From Fasciola hepatica (Eukaryota > Platyhelminthes > Trematoda > Plagiorchiida > Fasciolidae), in the NCBI GenBank assembly GCA_948099385.1, contig CANUEZ040000165.1, forward strand, positions 7,080,501 through 7,144,500: a stretch of 64,000 nt of DNA, read 5' to 3'. This document shows, one piece after another, positions 53,441-62,898 of this stretch; the stretch's first letter is position 1, and every line of letters starts with the position of its first letter. The position numbers and the translations under genes are program-made. The notes below the pieces were generated by a model. That model worked only from the letters and a program-made list of their open reading frames with translations. It was not told the origin of the DNA and searched no databases.

Positions 53441-54260
53441 GGTTGTCGTGGAACGTGCACGGGGGTGTACACTTCCTGGCGCTGGCACGATACTGGCGGT
53501 GATACCAACACCATGTCCAAGTGTGTGCATCGGGAGAGGCTGGCTTAGGAGGACTGCGAGCGGCAATAGGCCGACGGGTGCGAGTTGGGGAGCGGCTACG
53601 ACGTGCCGAACATGAAGACTGAATAGCGGCCACGTCCGCCCGAAGGGCACTGAGTTGTGCAGCTAAATCTGTGAGAGTCGCCTCCGTAGTGGTTGTGGAC
53701 GAACGAACACACTGACTTATTTGGGCGGAGGCGGTTTCCATAAAGCGGTCCGCCGCCAAAGCCAGTCTGTCTAGTGAGATTTCATCTACGAGAAGGGCCA
53801 GAGTGCATTGCGCTTGTTGGGGTAGCTGCTGCATCCACAATTCTCGCAACATCATGTCACCAACTTGGATGCCCTTGGCCAGCTGTCGCATACGACGCAG
53901 AAGCTGTGAAGGCTTCTGGTCACCTAGGGACATGCCACTAAGCAGCTGACGAAGACGGTTTGAGTCGGAGACCACGGTGCGTTCTAAGATAGCCTGGCGA
54001 AGCATATCATAAGGCTTGTCCGTGGGTGGGTTGGAGATGATATCCTCGACAGCTTCAAGAATATTTGAAGGAAGTTCGGCAGTGAGATGCACATACTTCT
54101 GTTGCTGGGAGGTGATTCTGGAAGCAGCAAACTGTGCTTCCAGATGAGTCAGCCAAAGAGAGGGATTACCCGGAATGAAAGGTAACGCTTTCACTGGGCG
54201 CGCAATAGAGAGCGTTTCAGGCACCGCAGGGTCAGACATAGTTAACTTAGTGTCATCCAT
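53415..54260 (-). CDS. gypsy gag protein with CHCC zinc knuckle
   Basis: 281 codons from ATG 54260; a second in-frame Met six residues later also precedes the SDPAVPE block. The N-terminal and middle part (~20-210) is a capsid-like domain with PFIPGNPSLWLTHLEAQF and DKPYDMLRQAIL, similar to gag of CsRn1-type and other gypsy elements. An Arg/Ser-rich segment follows (RRSRSPTRTRRP), then the knuckle CWYHRQYRASARKCTPPC. The frame ends 16 bases after a slippery heptamer, fitting gag as the termination product and gag-pro-pol as the frameshift product. Confidence 0.88.
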   Translation of the reverse strand: MDDTKLTMSDPAVPETLSIARPVKALPFIPGNPSLWLTHLEAQFAASRITSQQQKYVHLTAELPSNILEAVEDIISNPPTDKPYDMLRQAILERTVVSDSNRLRQLLSGMSLGDQKPSQLLRRMRQLAKGIQVGDMMLRELWMQQLPQQAQCTLALLVDEISLDRLALAADRFMETASAQISQCVRSSTTTTEATLTDLAAQLSALRADVAAIQSSCSARRSRSPTRTRRPIAARSPPKPASPDAHTWTWCWYHRQYRASARKCTPPCTFHDNQGNSSANV

Positions 54261-54420
54261 ATCAAATAGACAGCAAAATAAATATACGATGGCTGATCGA
54301 AATCAACACCAAAAAAGGCTCAATACGTATGTGCACAACGAAAACAAAAGGAACGCTGAAGGGCACGGACGATATAATCAATAAATAAAAATTATTAATA
54401 ACTTGGAACGGGCTCACCAA

Positions 54421-54729
54421 TTTAGTCGAACGCACGACTTGTGGACTCAATTCCCGTCCAGCGAATAAAGACGCAGAACGACAGCGATTGATGGTTTTTG
54501 TACTTGTATTGATCGCCCTGTATGAAGTACAGGAGAAGGGAGGCTGATCGAGCTAATCACCAGAGCTGATGAGCTGGAGCGCGCCTTGCCGTTTTGACGT
54601 AGTGTGACGAAGGTTCTTCTTTTTTTCAACGTGTTCTTATTTTCACACCGGTGGACTTAAACAAGGCGCGCCTAAGCTCTAAGCTCGCGATTGTATTTTA
54701 TTGAATTTGGTGTCTGCGAAGCCGCTACA
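54421..54729 (-). repeat. 5' LTR (minus sense) of CsRn1-like gypsy element
   Basis: 309 bp, partner of 49571-49879. I noticed two base differences (GATCG versus GATTG, GCCGC versus GCCAC on the plus strand). Confidence 0.93.
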
Positions 54730-54756
54730 ATTGGAGGTGTGACCCGGACCTTCCCT

Positions 54757-56916
54757 GATTATAGCCAAGTATTGGAGAAGACTCGTCTCCTTCAGTTGTC
54801 GAGGCACTATGGTATCCATGAAGCTCACCAGTGCAACAATGTGGACGTTCAGGAAATCGGGTTACGTCGGCGCTATGGGAGAATCAACATAGGTGAACTG
54901 AAGAAGGCGGCGGAGGAAATTCAGTGGACACCGAGACACACAAATGCCTCCGTAGAGGAACGTTGGGAGACCATCAAGATGGGGCTACTCGAACTTACAG
55001 ATGAGTTCGCACCCCTGATGGTGGCAAGCAGTAGAAGTCTACCCCCATGGTGGAAGTCGAAGGTCCGCAAGGCTATAGTTATTCGTAGGCAACGATGGGC
55101 GGCGTACAAGCTGTACAGAACTCAGGGGGCATGGAATAGCTATAAGATGGCTAGGAACAGGGCTCAAGAGATCCAAAGAGAGGAGAAATATGCTTTCGAG
55201 CGTCGGTTAGCGGCGTCGGTCCGCACAAACCCAAAGCGATTCTACGCCTACGTGCAATCTCACAAACGTATGAGAGAGAGCGTAGCAACTTTGGAAGGAG
55301 CACAGGGGCGACTAGCTCTAAACGACGAAGACAAGGCTGACACGCTCTTGGAATTCTTCAAGAGCATATATCGACCAGAAAATAGTTTGGAGGAAAGAAT
55401 GGAAGGCCCACAGGCGCCTCCAATACCCGAACTTACTGTAGGAGAAGAAGAAGTGTACGCGGAGTTGCAAACTTTGAATAGGAACAAAGCAGCAGGTCCA
55501 GACGGGATTCATCCAGCAATCGTTCAGCCTCTGGCCGAGGTCCTGAAGGCTCCGGTGACGAAGCTGTATGAAACGTCACTTAGAGAGGGAACTGTGCCGG
55601 GAGACTGGAGGAGAGCAACAGTGGTAGGCATATACAAGAGTGGGCCCCGGCAAAAGGCCGAAAATTACCGGCCGGTTAGCTTGACTTCGGTACAGTGTAA
55701 GTGCCTGGAGCGAATAGTCAGGAAGCAGATCTCTAGGCATTTAGTTCAACACAACCTCATATCAAATGCTCAGCATGGGTTTGTGGCAGGGCGATCCTGT
55801 CTGACGAATCTCCTGCTGTTCCTCGATGAGGTAACCAAGCGGCTGGACGAAGGGCAATCGATTGCAGTTTGCTACTTGGACTTCAGCAAGGAGTTTGATT
55901 CTGTGAACCACAGATTTCTGGACGTCAAACTGCAGTCCATGGGAATTGTTGGAAAGGCCAGACAATGGATAAGTAGTTTCTTAGCAGGGCGAACCTTTAG
56001 TGTTAAGGTGGGGAACCATGTTTCAAAACCGGAAGGTGTAACGAGTGGGGTGCCACAGGGCTCGGTGCTCGGCCCTCTGCTCTTCCTCATCTTCATCAAC
56101 GACCTAGCACGTGGGCTTACAAACCCCACCTTTATGTTTGCCGATGACGTCAAGATAGCTGGAGTAGATATAGAACTTGACGTGTTAGCAGTACAAAACT
56201 GGGCACGCAAATGGGACCTTCCACTAAACCTCACTAAGTGTCAATGCTTGACCACAAATACAGGGGCTAGTGGGAATGATGTGGGTTCGTTGCAAGTGGT
56301 CTCGCAGGTCAAAGACTTGGGCGTTATAATGGACAACTGCTTTAAGCCGTCAAAGCAGTGCACCTCAGCAGCCAATACGGCCAGGAGGGAACTCTTTCGA
56401 GTTAGATCCATTATGTCGTGTAGAGATCCGGAGATATTCGTTCCGATATATCAGGCCATAGTTAGGCCGCATATGGAGTACTGCGTGCAGGCCTGGGCAC
56501 CGTACTACCAGAAAGATATCGACTGTCTGGAGAAAGTGCAAGGGCTAGCCACTAGAATGGTGGCTGGGCAAAGGGGGTTTAACTACACAGAGCGTCTCCG
56601 TGCCCTAGACCTACTCTCGATGGAAAGACGGCGCATTCGCGGGGATTTGATAGAAACCTTCAAGGTAATAAAAGGACTGTCAGGAATAAGTCGAGAAGAC
56701 CTTTTTTCGCTGATCCCCGAGAGAGGCACAAGGGGGCATAGCCTTAGATTACAAAGGAAACATTCGAGGCTCCAAATTAGGGCGAAGTACTTCTCAAATA
56801 GAGTGGTACCCTATTGGAATAAGCTCCCGGAAGAGGTCATAAATACCACAACAGTGAAGGCCTTTAAGAAAGCACTAGACCTATGTTGGGTGGCGGTATA
56901 CCCCGAGTTATGCTAA
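54757..56916 (+). CDS. LINE-6 reverse transcriptase, N-terminally truncated
   Basis: Open for 741 codons from 54691, but the first 13 belong to the gypsy LTR; the element's own part begins at about 54730. The linker (~50-250) is basic. RT: AGPDGIHPAIV, AENYRPVSLTSV, QHGFVAGRSC, CYLDFSKEFDSVNH (normally KAFD; Ala replaced by Glu next to the catalytic region, Asp kept), GVPQGSVLGPLLFLIFINDL and FMFADDVKI at about residue 484. C-terminal part: EYCVQAWAP and NYTERLRALDLLSMERRRIRGDL. It ends at TAA 56914-56916. No initiating context remains, so I consider it a fossil with an accidentally open frame or a young truncated insertion. Confidence 0.8.
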   Translation, partial: DYSQVLEKTRLLQLSRHYGIHEAHQCNNVDVQEIGLRRRYGRINIGELKKAAEEIQWTPRHTNASVEERWETIKMGLLELTDEFAPLMVASSRSLPPWWKSKVRKAIVIRRQRWAAYKLYRTQGAWNSYKMARNRAQEIQREEKYAFERRLAASVRTNPKRFYAYVQSHKRMRESVATLEGAQGRLALNDEDKADTLLEFFKSIYRPENSLEERMEGPQAPPIPELTVGEEEVYAELQTLNRNKAAGPDGIHPAIVQPLAEVLKAPVTKLYETSLREGTVPGDWRRATVVGIYKSGPRQKAENYRPVSLTSVQCKCLERIVRKQISRHLVQHNLISNAQHGFVAGRSCLTNLLLFLDEVTKRLDEGQSIAVCYLDFSKEFDSVNHRFLDVKLQSMGIVGKARQWISSFLAGRTFSVKVGNHVSKPEGVTSGVPQGSVLGPLLFLIFINDLARGLTNPTFMFADDVKIAGVDIELDVLAVQNWARKWDLPLNLTKCQCLTTNTGASGNDVGSLQVVSQVKDLGVIMDNCFKPSKQCTSAANTARRELFRVRSIMSCRDPEIFVPIYQAIVRPHMEYCVQAWAPYYQKDIDCLEKVQGLATRMVAGQRGFNYTERLRALDLLSMERRRIRGDLIETFKVIKGLSGISREDLFSLIPERGTRGHSLRLQRKHSRLQIRAKYFSNRVVPYWNKLPEEVINTTTVKAFKKALDLCWVAVYPELC

Positions 56917-57103
56917 GCAACTTTTAGGGTCAGATGCAATTTACTTATTGTTTCCACCTTACTCTGCCAGGGCTGATACTGCACAAAATTTATGCCTTTC
57001 AGAAAAAGAAAATCACGCAGTGTTGGGAGCTACGGAAACGCGCCGACAACACAACTATCTGGACACACGATTGGCTCTAGCCACACCAAGTCCTGTGCAA
57101 ACT

Positions 57104-57125
57104 GAACTGAACTGAACTGAACCTT
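57104..57125 (+). repeat. (CTGAA)n tail
   Basis: Four to five tandem CTGAA units close LINE-6. Related degenerate units continue to about 57165. Confidence 0.8.
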
Positions 57126-57330
57126 CAAGTTGTGGAACCGAACTGAAACTGAATTGAATCGAAATATCCGATTATAGCCAAGTAGTAAAGACTCGACAAC
57201 TTCAGCTACCGAAGCACTGAAAGAGCCAAGAAGCCCACCATCGCAAGAATTAGGACACTCAAGCGCCCCACTGTCAAGCACTTAAACCGAATTGTATCGA
57301 ATCCATCTTTGTTTTTACGGGCTTACAGGC
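57126..57330. other. short diverged copy of LINE-6 5' segment and spacer
   Basis: 57168-57250 resembles 54760-54850 (shared GATTATAGCCAAGTA, then ACTTCAG-x-T-x-CCGA-x-GCAC and GAAGC-x-CACCA words). A pyrimidine-rich tract followed by TTACAG at 57323-57329 could act as a splice acceptor for the ORF downstream. Confidence 0.45.
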
Positions 57331-57388
57331 ACTTTACGTGAAGGTTAGCCGTGTTGGCGTTCTGGTGGCCCCTCGAAAAGTTTCACAA

Positions 57389-57583
57389 ATGGTGGATCTC
57401 ACTAATCCAGATGGTCCCGTAAAGGAACGGATAAGCAACTTTGTTTTCATAATTCCTGCAATTATTACGGTTGCCCTCCTCTCATTCCTTATATTCAAAA
57501 TCCGGGCCTTTTTGAATGAACCCAGATCGTCAAAAATAAGGAAGAACAAAGCCGTTGCGAAACAGACATCAAAATCACGGTGA
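57389..57583 (+). CDS. small single-pass membrane protein ORF (unrecognised)
   Basis: 64 codons from ATG 57389; the open frame reaches back to 57338 without another ATG. It has a short polar N-terminus (VDLTNPDGPVKERISN), one strongly hydrophobic helix of about 20 residues (FVFIIPAIITVALLSFLIFK), then a Lys/Arg-rich tail ending SKSR and a TGA stop. The layout (small N-terminus, one helix, basic C-terminus) is that of tail-basic membrane micro-proteins of ER or mitochondria. I do not recognise a family. It is not part of any transposon frame I can identify. It could be the exon of a host gene, with an acceptor-like site at 57329, or a processed pseudogene. Confidence 0.4.
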   Translation: MVDLTNPDGPVKERISNFVFIIPAIITVALLSFLIFKIRAFLNEPRSSKIRKNKAVAKQTSKSR

Positions 57584-57930
57584 TAGTCGTTTTTGACTTG
57601 TAAATTATATCTTGCATCTGATTATCAAATACTTCAATAATTGGAAATTTTTCTACCCCCGTATTTTACTTCTCTTATCTGGAATGGTTATAACCATGTA
57701 AGAATGGTTTAGGAATTCCAACATTGATGTGGTAATGGTGGGATAAATCAATATGCAATATTTTGGATGTTAGTCTTCGATGTTGTTGAACGAAGTGATT
57801 CTCAGTAAAATCGGTTTCGTTGTTAATTCCTTAAGGGCCTATTAGGGGCATGTGCTGACTGGGTTGTAGCAAAAACGCTGCAAAACTGCACCGAAACCGA
57901 TCGGTTTTTGGTCGGTCTTAGAACGGTTTT
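57584..57930. other. unassigned AT-rich stretch
   Basis: No frame of interest. It could be the 3' UTR of the small ORF; AATAAT is present at about 57635 but no canonical polyadenylation signal is convincing. Confidence 0.4.
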
Positions 57931-57939
57931 TACTATTAC

Positions 57940-58690
57940 GCCGACCGGTTTTCGGTCAGTCTGTTTAGTAGCCATTTTACGCGGATCAGCATTGAGTTTA
58001 TGCGAAGGAAATTGATGACCGAAGTAACGTGCAATGCTTGGTTGGCGTTTTATTGAGTATTGGTTTATTTTACCGAAATGTCCTGAAAACTTCGGTATAG
58101 ATTGCTCTATTTCATTCCCTTAAAATGGGTAAAATATGGACACTTATCAAAACACCATAAATCAGTAGGTAAATGAGCATCGTAATACGTAATTTGGGAA
58201 AAGTGAAGGAAATTAACGGAGCATATCACGTATTTCAAACAATTGGCACAAACCGCTCGGAAACCGGTCTGACACCACACAGAAACCGCTGGAAAACCGA
58301 TCGGCTTAATAGTAAAAATTGCTCGAAAACTGATCGGTCTCGGAGCGGTTTTTGGCCGGTTTCTGAGCAGTCTGTGACAATGGTTTGAAATACGTGATAC
58401 GCCCCGTTAGTTTCTCTCACTTTTCCCAAGTTACTTATAACGATGCTCATTTCTATCTCCTGATTTATGATTTTCCGATAATTGTCTTTATTTCATCCAT
58501 TTCAAGGGAATAGAATAGAGCGATCCGTACCGAGGTTTTCCGGACATTTCAGCGAATTAAACCAATACATTTAAATAAAAAGCTAACCAAGCATTGCACA
58601 TCACTTCGGCCGTCGATTTCGTTCGTGTGGATTCATTTTTGATACGTGTAAAATGGCTACTAAACAAACCAATCGAAAACCGATGTTACA
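57940..58690. mobile_element. foldback/MITE-like palindrome with ~350-bp arms
   Basis: The left arm (about 57963-58300) is the inverted match of the right arm (about 58325-58665), symmetric around 58314, at roughly 80% identity by eye. Outermost clear pair: GTTTAGTAGCCATTTTAC (57963) with GTAAAATGGCTACTAAAC (58648-58665). Similarity continues outward to about 57940 and 58690. Internally AACCGATCGGTTTT-like palindromic motifs recur. Mirrored 71-codon frames on both strands (58173-58388 plus, 58235-58450 minus) follow from the symmetry. No transposase is present. This is typical of foldback or MITE-type DNA elements; the family is unknown. Confidence 0.7.
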
Positions 58691-58699
58691 AACGGGCTG

Positions 58700-59780
58700 T
58701 GTGTACAGCGGATGGGTGGTTAAATGAAGTGATATCATAATATCGAGAAGATGCCTGTTCTTGAAAGGGTCACCCTGTACCTGATGACTAACCAAGCAGC
58801 CTGTGGGGGCCAATTGAAGACAATCTTAGACCATTGTGAATAAAGTAATTGAGCAGCGATACCGATGTTTTAAAAAGAATGTACGCGGAATATCGATTTT
58901 CGGCGTGCTTTAAAAGCTGTACTGAGCAATATGGGTCTTACTTTCCGTTGTCTCGGGTGTAAAAAACCCATAGTTATCGCTTTCCTTTTGTTTCAAGCCG
59001 CTGTTTTGCATTTTTTAAAAGACAAAAATAGGATCTATGGGCGCATAATATGCAGATTTACAGGGTAGTTGTATTGACAAAAACGTCCACTCTCACCAAA
59101 ACCACTATGGGAGCTGTATAATGACATTCGTTGAATTCATGGATAACCTGTTTCATTACATATGAACGGCATGTTTCTGCCTACACTTAGCAGCAGCACC
59201 TTTGAGAATATGCCGCTTGGGTATTATCAAATGTGAATTTTTATAACTGAACACATCATTTATGTCGCAGGTGAAAGAGTTGTGTTCGCTTAGAGACGCA
59301 TTTTGTTCCACACAAGTAAGCAGTTTTTGGTGAGCAATCTGTAGATAGCCGTGTTGTTTTTCAGTTGATGTGAGTGTAGGATCCAGCCGATGATTTTACC
59401 CAACATCTGCTCACGGAGGTTCTTACTTCTTGTGCTTATGCAGCTGGAAAAGGAACAAATATTTTTCCAGGAAATAGGGGACAGAAAATCTGGAAGTCGA
59501 CTAACTGGGACGGAAGTTCAGATTTAGGAAGATCTAATGCTGTGTACCTCATAGTCACGATAAGGGCTTCCAGGTGAGCTCAGTTTCTTGTGACCCATTA
59601 ATATACCGTCAGCCTACTTGGACGCGGTTGTACCTAGCCTTTTTCTTATACATTGATATTCCATGCTAATCAGATCCACTTTCCCCCCATTCACTCATTT
59701 GCATCTGTGTTGACCATACGTGGTGGAAGCCGTGGCAAGCTAATGGAAAGTTTTCGGACTAGCGACTACCGTAGTAATCC
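58700..59780. other. unassigned 1.1-kb stretch
   Basis: AT-rich, no recognisable protein, RNA or repeat on either strand. Confidence 0.4.
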
Positions 59781-59784
59781 GAAC

Positions 59785-60300
59785 TGTGCAAAGGTCGAGT
59801 GAGAAGTACGGATTCAGTGTGACTCCTGCAGCACCTGGTTGTATGTTAAATATGAAGGCTTAGCTCTCACCTTAAAAACATTTACCGCAGGTGTAAGGGG
59901 TTGAATAGGATCTGTCCAAACTGCTGAAAACTCCCCATCTCGACGAGAATGCACCTTGGCGTGGTGTGATGGCTTGCGTGCCTTCATGACCCTATGAGCT
60001 ATGCAGGACGGCTTCTTTAAGTTGGAGATGTAATCATGCCTGACAGGTGGATGGGTAGAGACCAGACGAAATCCAGTCTCAGAACCAGTTGATGGGTAAA
60101 ATTTGTTTCTAACCATTATGCCACTGGAGAGGACGCTCCAGCAAATAAACAAGGAGAGAAACAGTTTACCGGTCAGAAAACCTCCACTAGATGGACGTAG
60201 GAGTGGAGTATCTGGGGTTTCTCTCGACGGTGGGAGCAGTGACCGCACTTCATTGGGCAGCTATCACCCCCCTAAGCTGAGCATCCCCCGGCCCAAAGGA
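59785..60300 (+). pseudogene. decayed PHD-finger ORF1 fragment of a LINE
   Basis: 59810-59870 reads IQCDSCSTWLYVKYEGL and, after a shift, RRCKGLNRICPNC. This is the second half of the PHD-like finger seen intact at 39440-39560 (IQCDTCQSWLHTNCAGL), with one Cys changed to Tyr. It lies upstream of an RTE-like LINE, but the two need not belong together. The remainder to 60300 is unassigned. Confidence 0.45.
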
Positions 60301-60559
60301 TGCTACCCCGTTCAGATTCCGCTTGTTGCATTGGGGTCATGGAACTGAGGACTGAATCCGGAAAGCAGATCCATAACGAAGCACCAGCGACTACAAGACA
60401 GAATACATGTAACAATCAGGTTTCACGTGACAGACCTGAGGAAGTTCCTTCACGGGTGGTTGGGCCACGTTCCCGTGCTGGGTTAACGCCCCACTGCCTT
60501 GTGGGTGAGACTTTTGAGTCGGAAGCTCCGGTTAGGGCTCCCGAAGAAAAAGCCCTTCT

Positions 60560-61390
60560 GTGGTGTGGGCAGCCGCGAAGTATGATTTGCCCAGAAATCT
60601 CCAGCGGTCAATCGGGAAACACTCCTTATCTCTCTGCTCTTCATCCATCTTCGTCGATCAGAGCGTGAAGGCTGAGCGTGCACTGCTCAACTGGAACCCA
60701 GTCAGCAGCCATCTGTGCGCAGTATGGTTGAATGGTTCTTTGCATGTCAATAGCACTAGACTGAAGCGCCGATGTTTGTTCGTCGTTTCTGTATACGCCC
60801 CAACTGACTGTATCTTTGCTGAGGCTAAGGACACATTCTACCAGGATTTGTCACAACTGCTCCGTAGCGTGCGCTCTATGGACATCATGGTTGTTGCTGG
60901 TGATTTTAATGCTCAAATCAGAAGTCTAGACGAGACAGAGAGGAATATGGGAGGCCGATATTGCATCCCAGCCGATCAAACTAATAACGGTGACCGACTC
61001 ATCCAACTGAGTTCTAACCATGGACTATTCCTAGCGGTTACAAATTTCTCACACAAAAAGCGACACCGACTAACCTGGTGTCCTCCTGCGCCTTCACAGC
61101 GTTGGACTCAGATCGACCATGTTACTGTCGGTTACCGCTGGCGTGAATCAATTCAAGACTGTCGATATTTTTGGTCCAAGTCTGTAGACACTAATCACGC
61201 TCTTGTACGTGCGCGCTTCAGATTGCGCCTCATTAGTGACGGAAACAACGCCAAAGCGAACTGTCCCTCGCAGCTGCTACTGGACGATAACCTGCTTTCC
61301 GAACAGAATTATCCACCAGGTTGTCGATACAGCCAAATTCCCAGAATCCAGATGGACAGAGATCAAACAGGATCTACATGTGGCTGCTGA
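60560..61390 (+). pseudogene. RTE-like endonuclease
   Basis: The open frame of 276 codons has FVVSVYAPT, VVAGDFNAQI, NHGLFLAVTNF, RLTWCPPAP-x-x-RWTQIDHVTVGYRW and DTNHALVRARFRLRL. The last replaces the usual S-D-H with T-N-H, so the catalytic Asp of the SDH motif appears lost. The N-terminal E-containing motif lies upstream (about 60325-60560) in broken frames that begin GSWN. Apurinic-type endonucleases of this class nick target DNA for primed reverse transcription. Confidence 0.8.
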
Positions 61391-61545
61391 TGCTGCCCAA
61401 GGCCCAACAACTGGATCCACATCGAAACGACGGATATCTGCATCCTCATTTGTACTGTAAGGTGCTTGCAGATCGATTCCTTCGGATTTCAGATACGACA
61501 AAGCACGGAGATAACTTAAAAACCAACTGATTCGGAGCCTGAGAA

Positions 61546-62700
61546 ATGACCGTGAGCAGTGGTTGTTTGCGAAGTGTAGGGAGATGGAGAAAAGCGGTGA
61601 TTGGCAACAGCCGCAACCTTTTCCGCCTGATTAGACAAATCGATCCACGTAACCCGGGAGTTAGTGAGTTAATCAAAGAGGCGAACGGCTCACTGATTCA
61701 AACTCAGGAGCGTCGTCTAATTCGCTGTACGGAGCATTTCGAGAAGGAGTTAAACTGACCTTTATCCTCTTCAGGTTTTCTCACTAGCGCAGTGGGCACA
61801 TCCCTTGCTATGGATACCAGCCCTCGGTCAGAAGTGGAGGTTATTCGTGAGGTAAGCTATCTTAAACGGCATAAGGCTACCGGACCGGATGGGTTGCCTC
61901 CGTCTATTTTCAAAGACGGTGACCCAGCACTTTTACTGGAGTTGACAAAACTCCTCGATTTGATATGGGAGAAGGAACAAGTTTGAAAGAGTTGGTGTGA
62001 ATCGGTGATCGTACCGATTCATATGAAACGCGACAGATCCTCGTGGGGAAACCATAAGGGAATAAGTCTGGTTAGCATCGCATCCAAACTGCTCGTTTGT
62101 ATTATTCTCTACCGTTTATCTAAGGCTCGCAAACAATGCTCGCGCGAGAATCAAGCTGGGTTTAGACCTGGTAGAGGATGTATTGATCACATATTGACTC
62201 TTCGACAAATTTTAGAACATAGACACGCCCTCTGTAGGCCCGTTGTCCCTATTTTTTTTTTATCTTAAAGCGGCTTTCGACTCAGTTGACCACACAGTTC
62301 TCTGGCGTTGCCTGTTGCTGAAGGGTGTATCAGCGAAATTCATTTCCATCGTAAAATCCCTTTACATTAAAGACCGAAGCCGAGTTCAGGCTTACGGTGA
62401 TCTTTCACCCGAGTTCACCACGAGAAGTGGTGTAGGTCATGATTGCCCCCTCTCTCCTTTTCTCTTTAACTTTGTGATTGATATAGTCCTAGAGACCGCT
62501 TTTTGTCGTGTGAGGATAGTTACATTGAACTTTTCTCGGATAGAAAGGTATCAGACCTTGAGTATGCGGACGACATAGTTCTACTAAGTAAAGATCCAGT
62601 TAAGTTGCAAGCTTTTCTAGACAGCTTGACGGACTGCGTTGCAATGTTAGATATGCGTTTTACACCTTCAAAGTGCAAGATGCTGTTGTAGGACTGGGTT
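61546..62700 (+). pseudogene. RTE-like reverse transcriptase
   Basis: Pieces: SYLKRHKATGPDGLPPSIFK (61858), SWGNHKGISLVSIASKLL (62041), ENQAGFRPGRGCIDHILTLRQILE (62150), FYLKAAFDSVDH (62263, after a poly-T that shifts the frame), SGVGHDCPLSPFLFNFVID (62425) and LEYADDIVLLS (62558; the usual DLEYADD box, Asp pair kept). Stops at 61758 and 61986 and frame changes at 62260 and 62530 break it. Confidence 0.85.
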
Positions 62701-62898
62701 GGTCCCATGCCAAACCTTTCAGTATCTGGGGAGACTGTAAACGTGATAGACAAGTTCTGTTATCTAGTGAGCTGCATTTCACCCGGAGGTCGGATATCGG
62801 ATGAAGTGTCTCTATGTATACAGAAGGCTCGTTTGGCATTTGACAACCTGAGTCATCTGTAGCGTCGACATGACATCCGTTTACCTATCAAGAGTCAA

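Larger units (their letters stand above)
49571..54729 (-). mobile_element. CsRn1-like Ty3/gypsy LTR retrotransposon
   Basis: 309-bp LTRs at 49571-49879 and 54421-54729 flank gag, protease and pol on the minus strand. A 4-bp duplication, ATTG, lies outside both ends. Just inside the 5' LTR (minus sense) TGGTGAGCCCGTTCC is a plausible primer binding site, and a G-rich polypurine tract adjoins the 3' LTR (minus sense, 49880-49900). The gag Cys/His box has the unusual order C-x2-H-x9-C-x3-C, the feature I associate with the CsRn1 group first described in the liver fluke Clonorchis. The LTRs are almost identical by eye, so it is young, with one stop and one frame shift in the protease-pol region. 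Confidence 0.92.
54730..57125 (+). mobile_element. 5'-truncated LINE-6 with (CTGAA)n tail
   Basis: RT-containing open frame (54691-56916) followed by about 190 bp of 3' UTR and a CTGAA-repeat tail (57104-57125). The endonuclease is missing. The left edge coincides with the gypsy insertion, so truncation and insertion lie at the same point. The protein type matches LINE-4 rather than LINE-2/3. Confidence 0.8.

Noticed and set aside
58173..58450. Pair of similar 71-codon frames on opposite strands
   Set aside because: A by-product of the palindrome; no domain and no independent support for coding.
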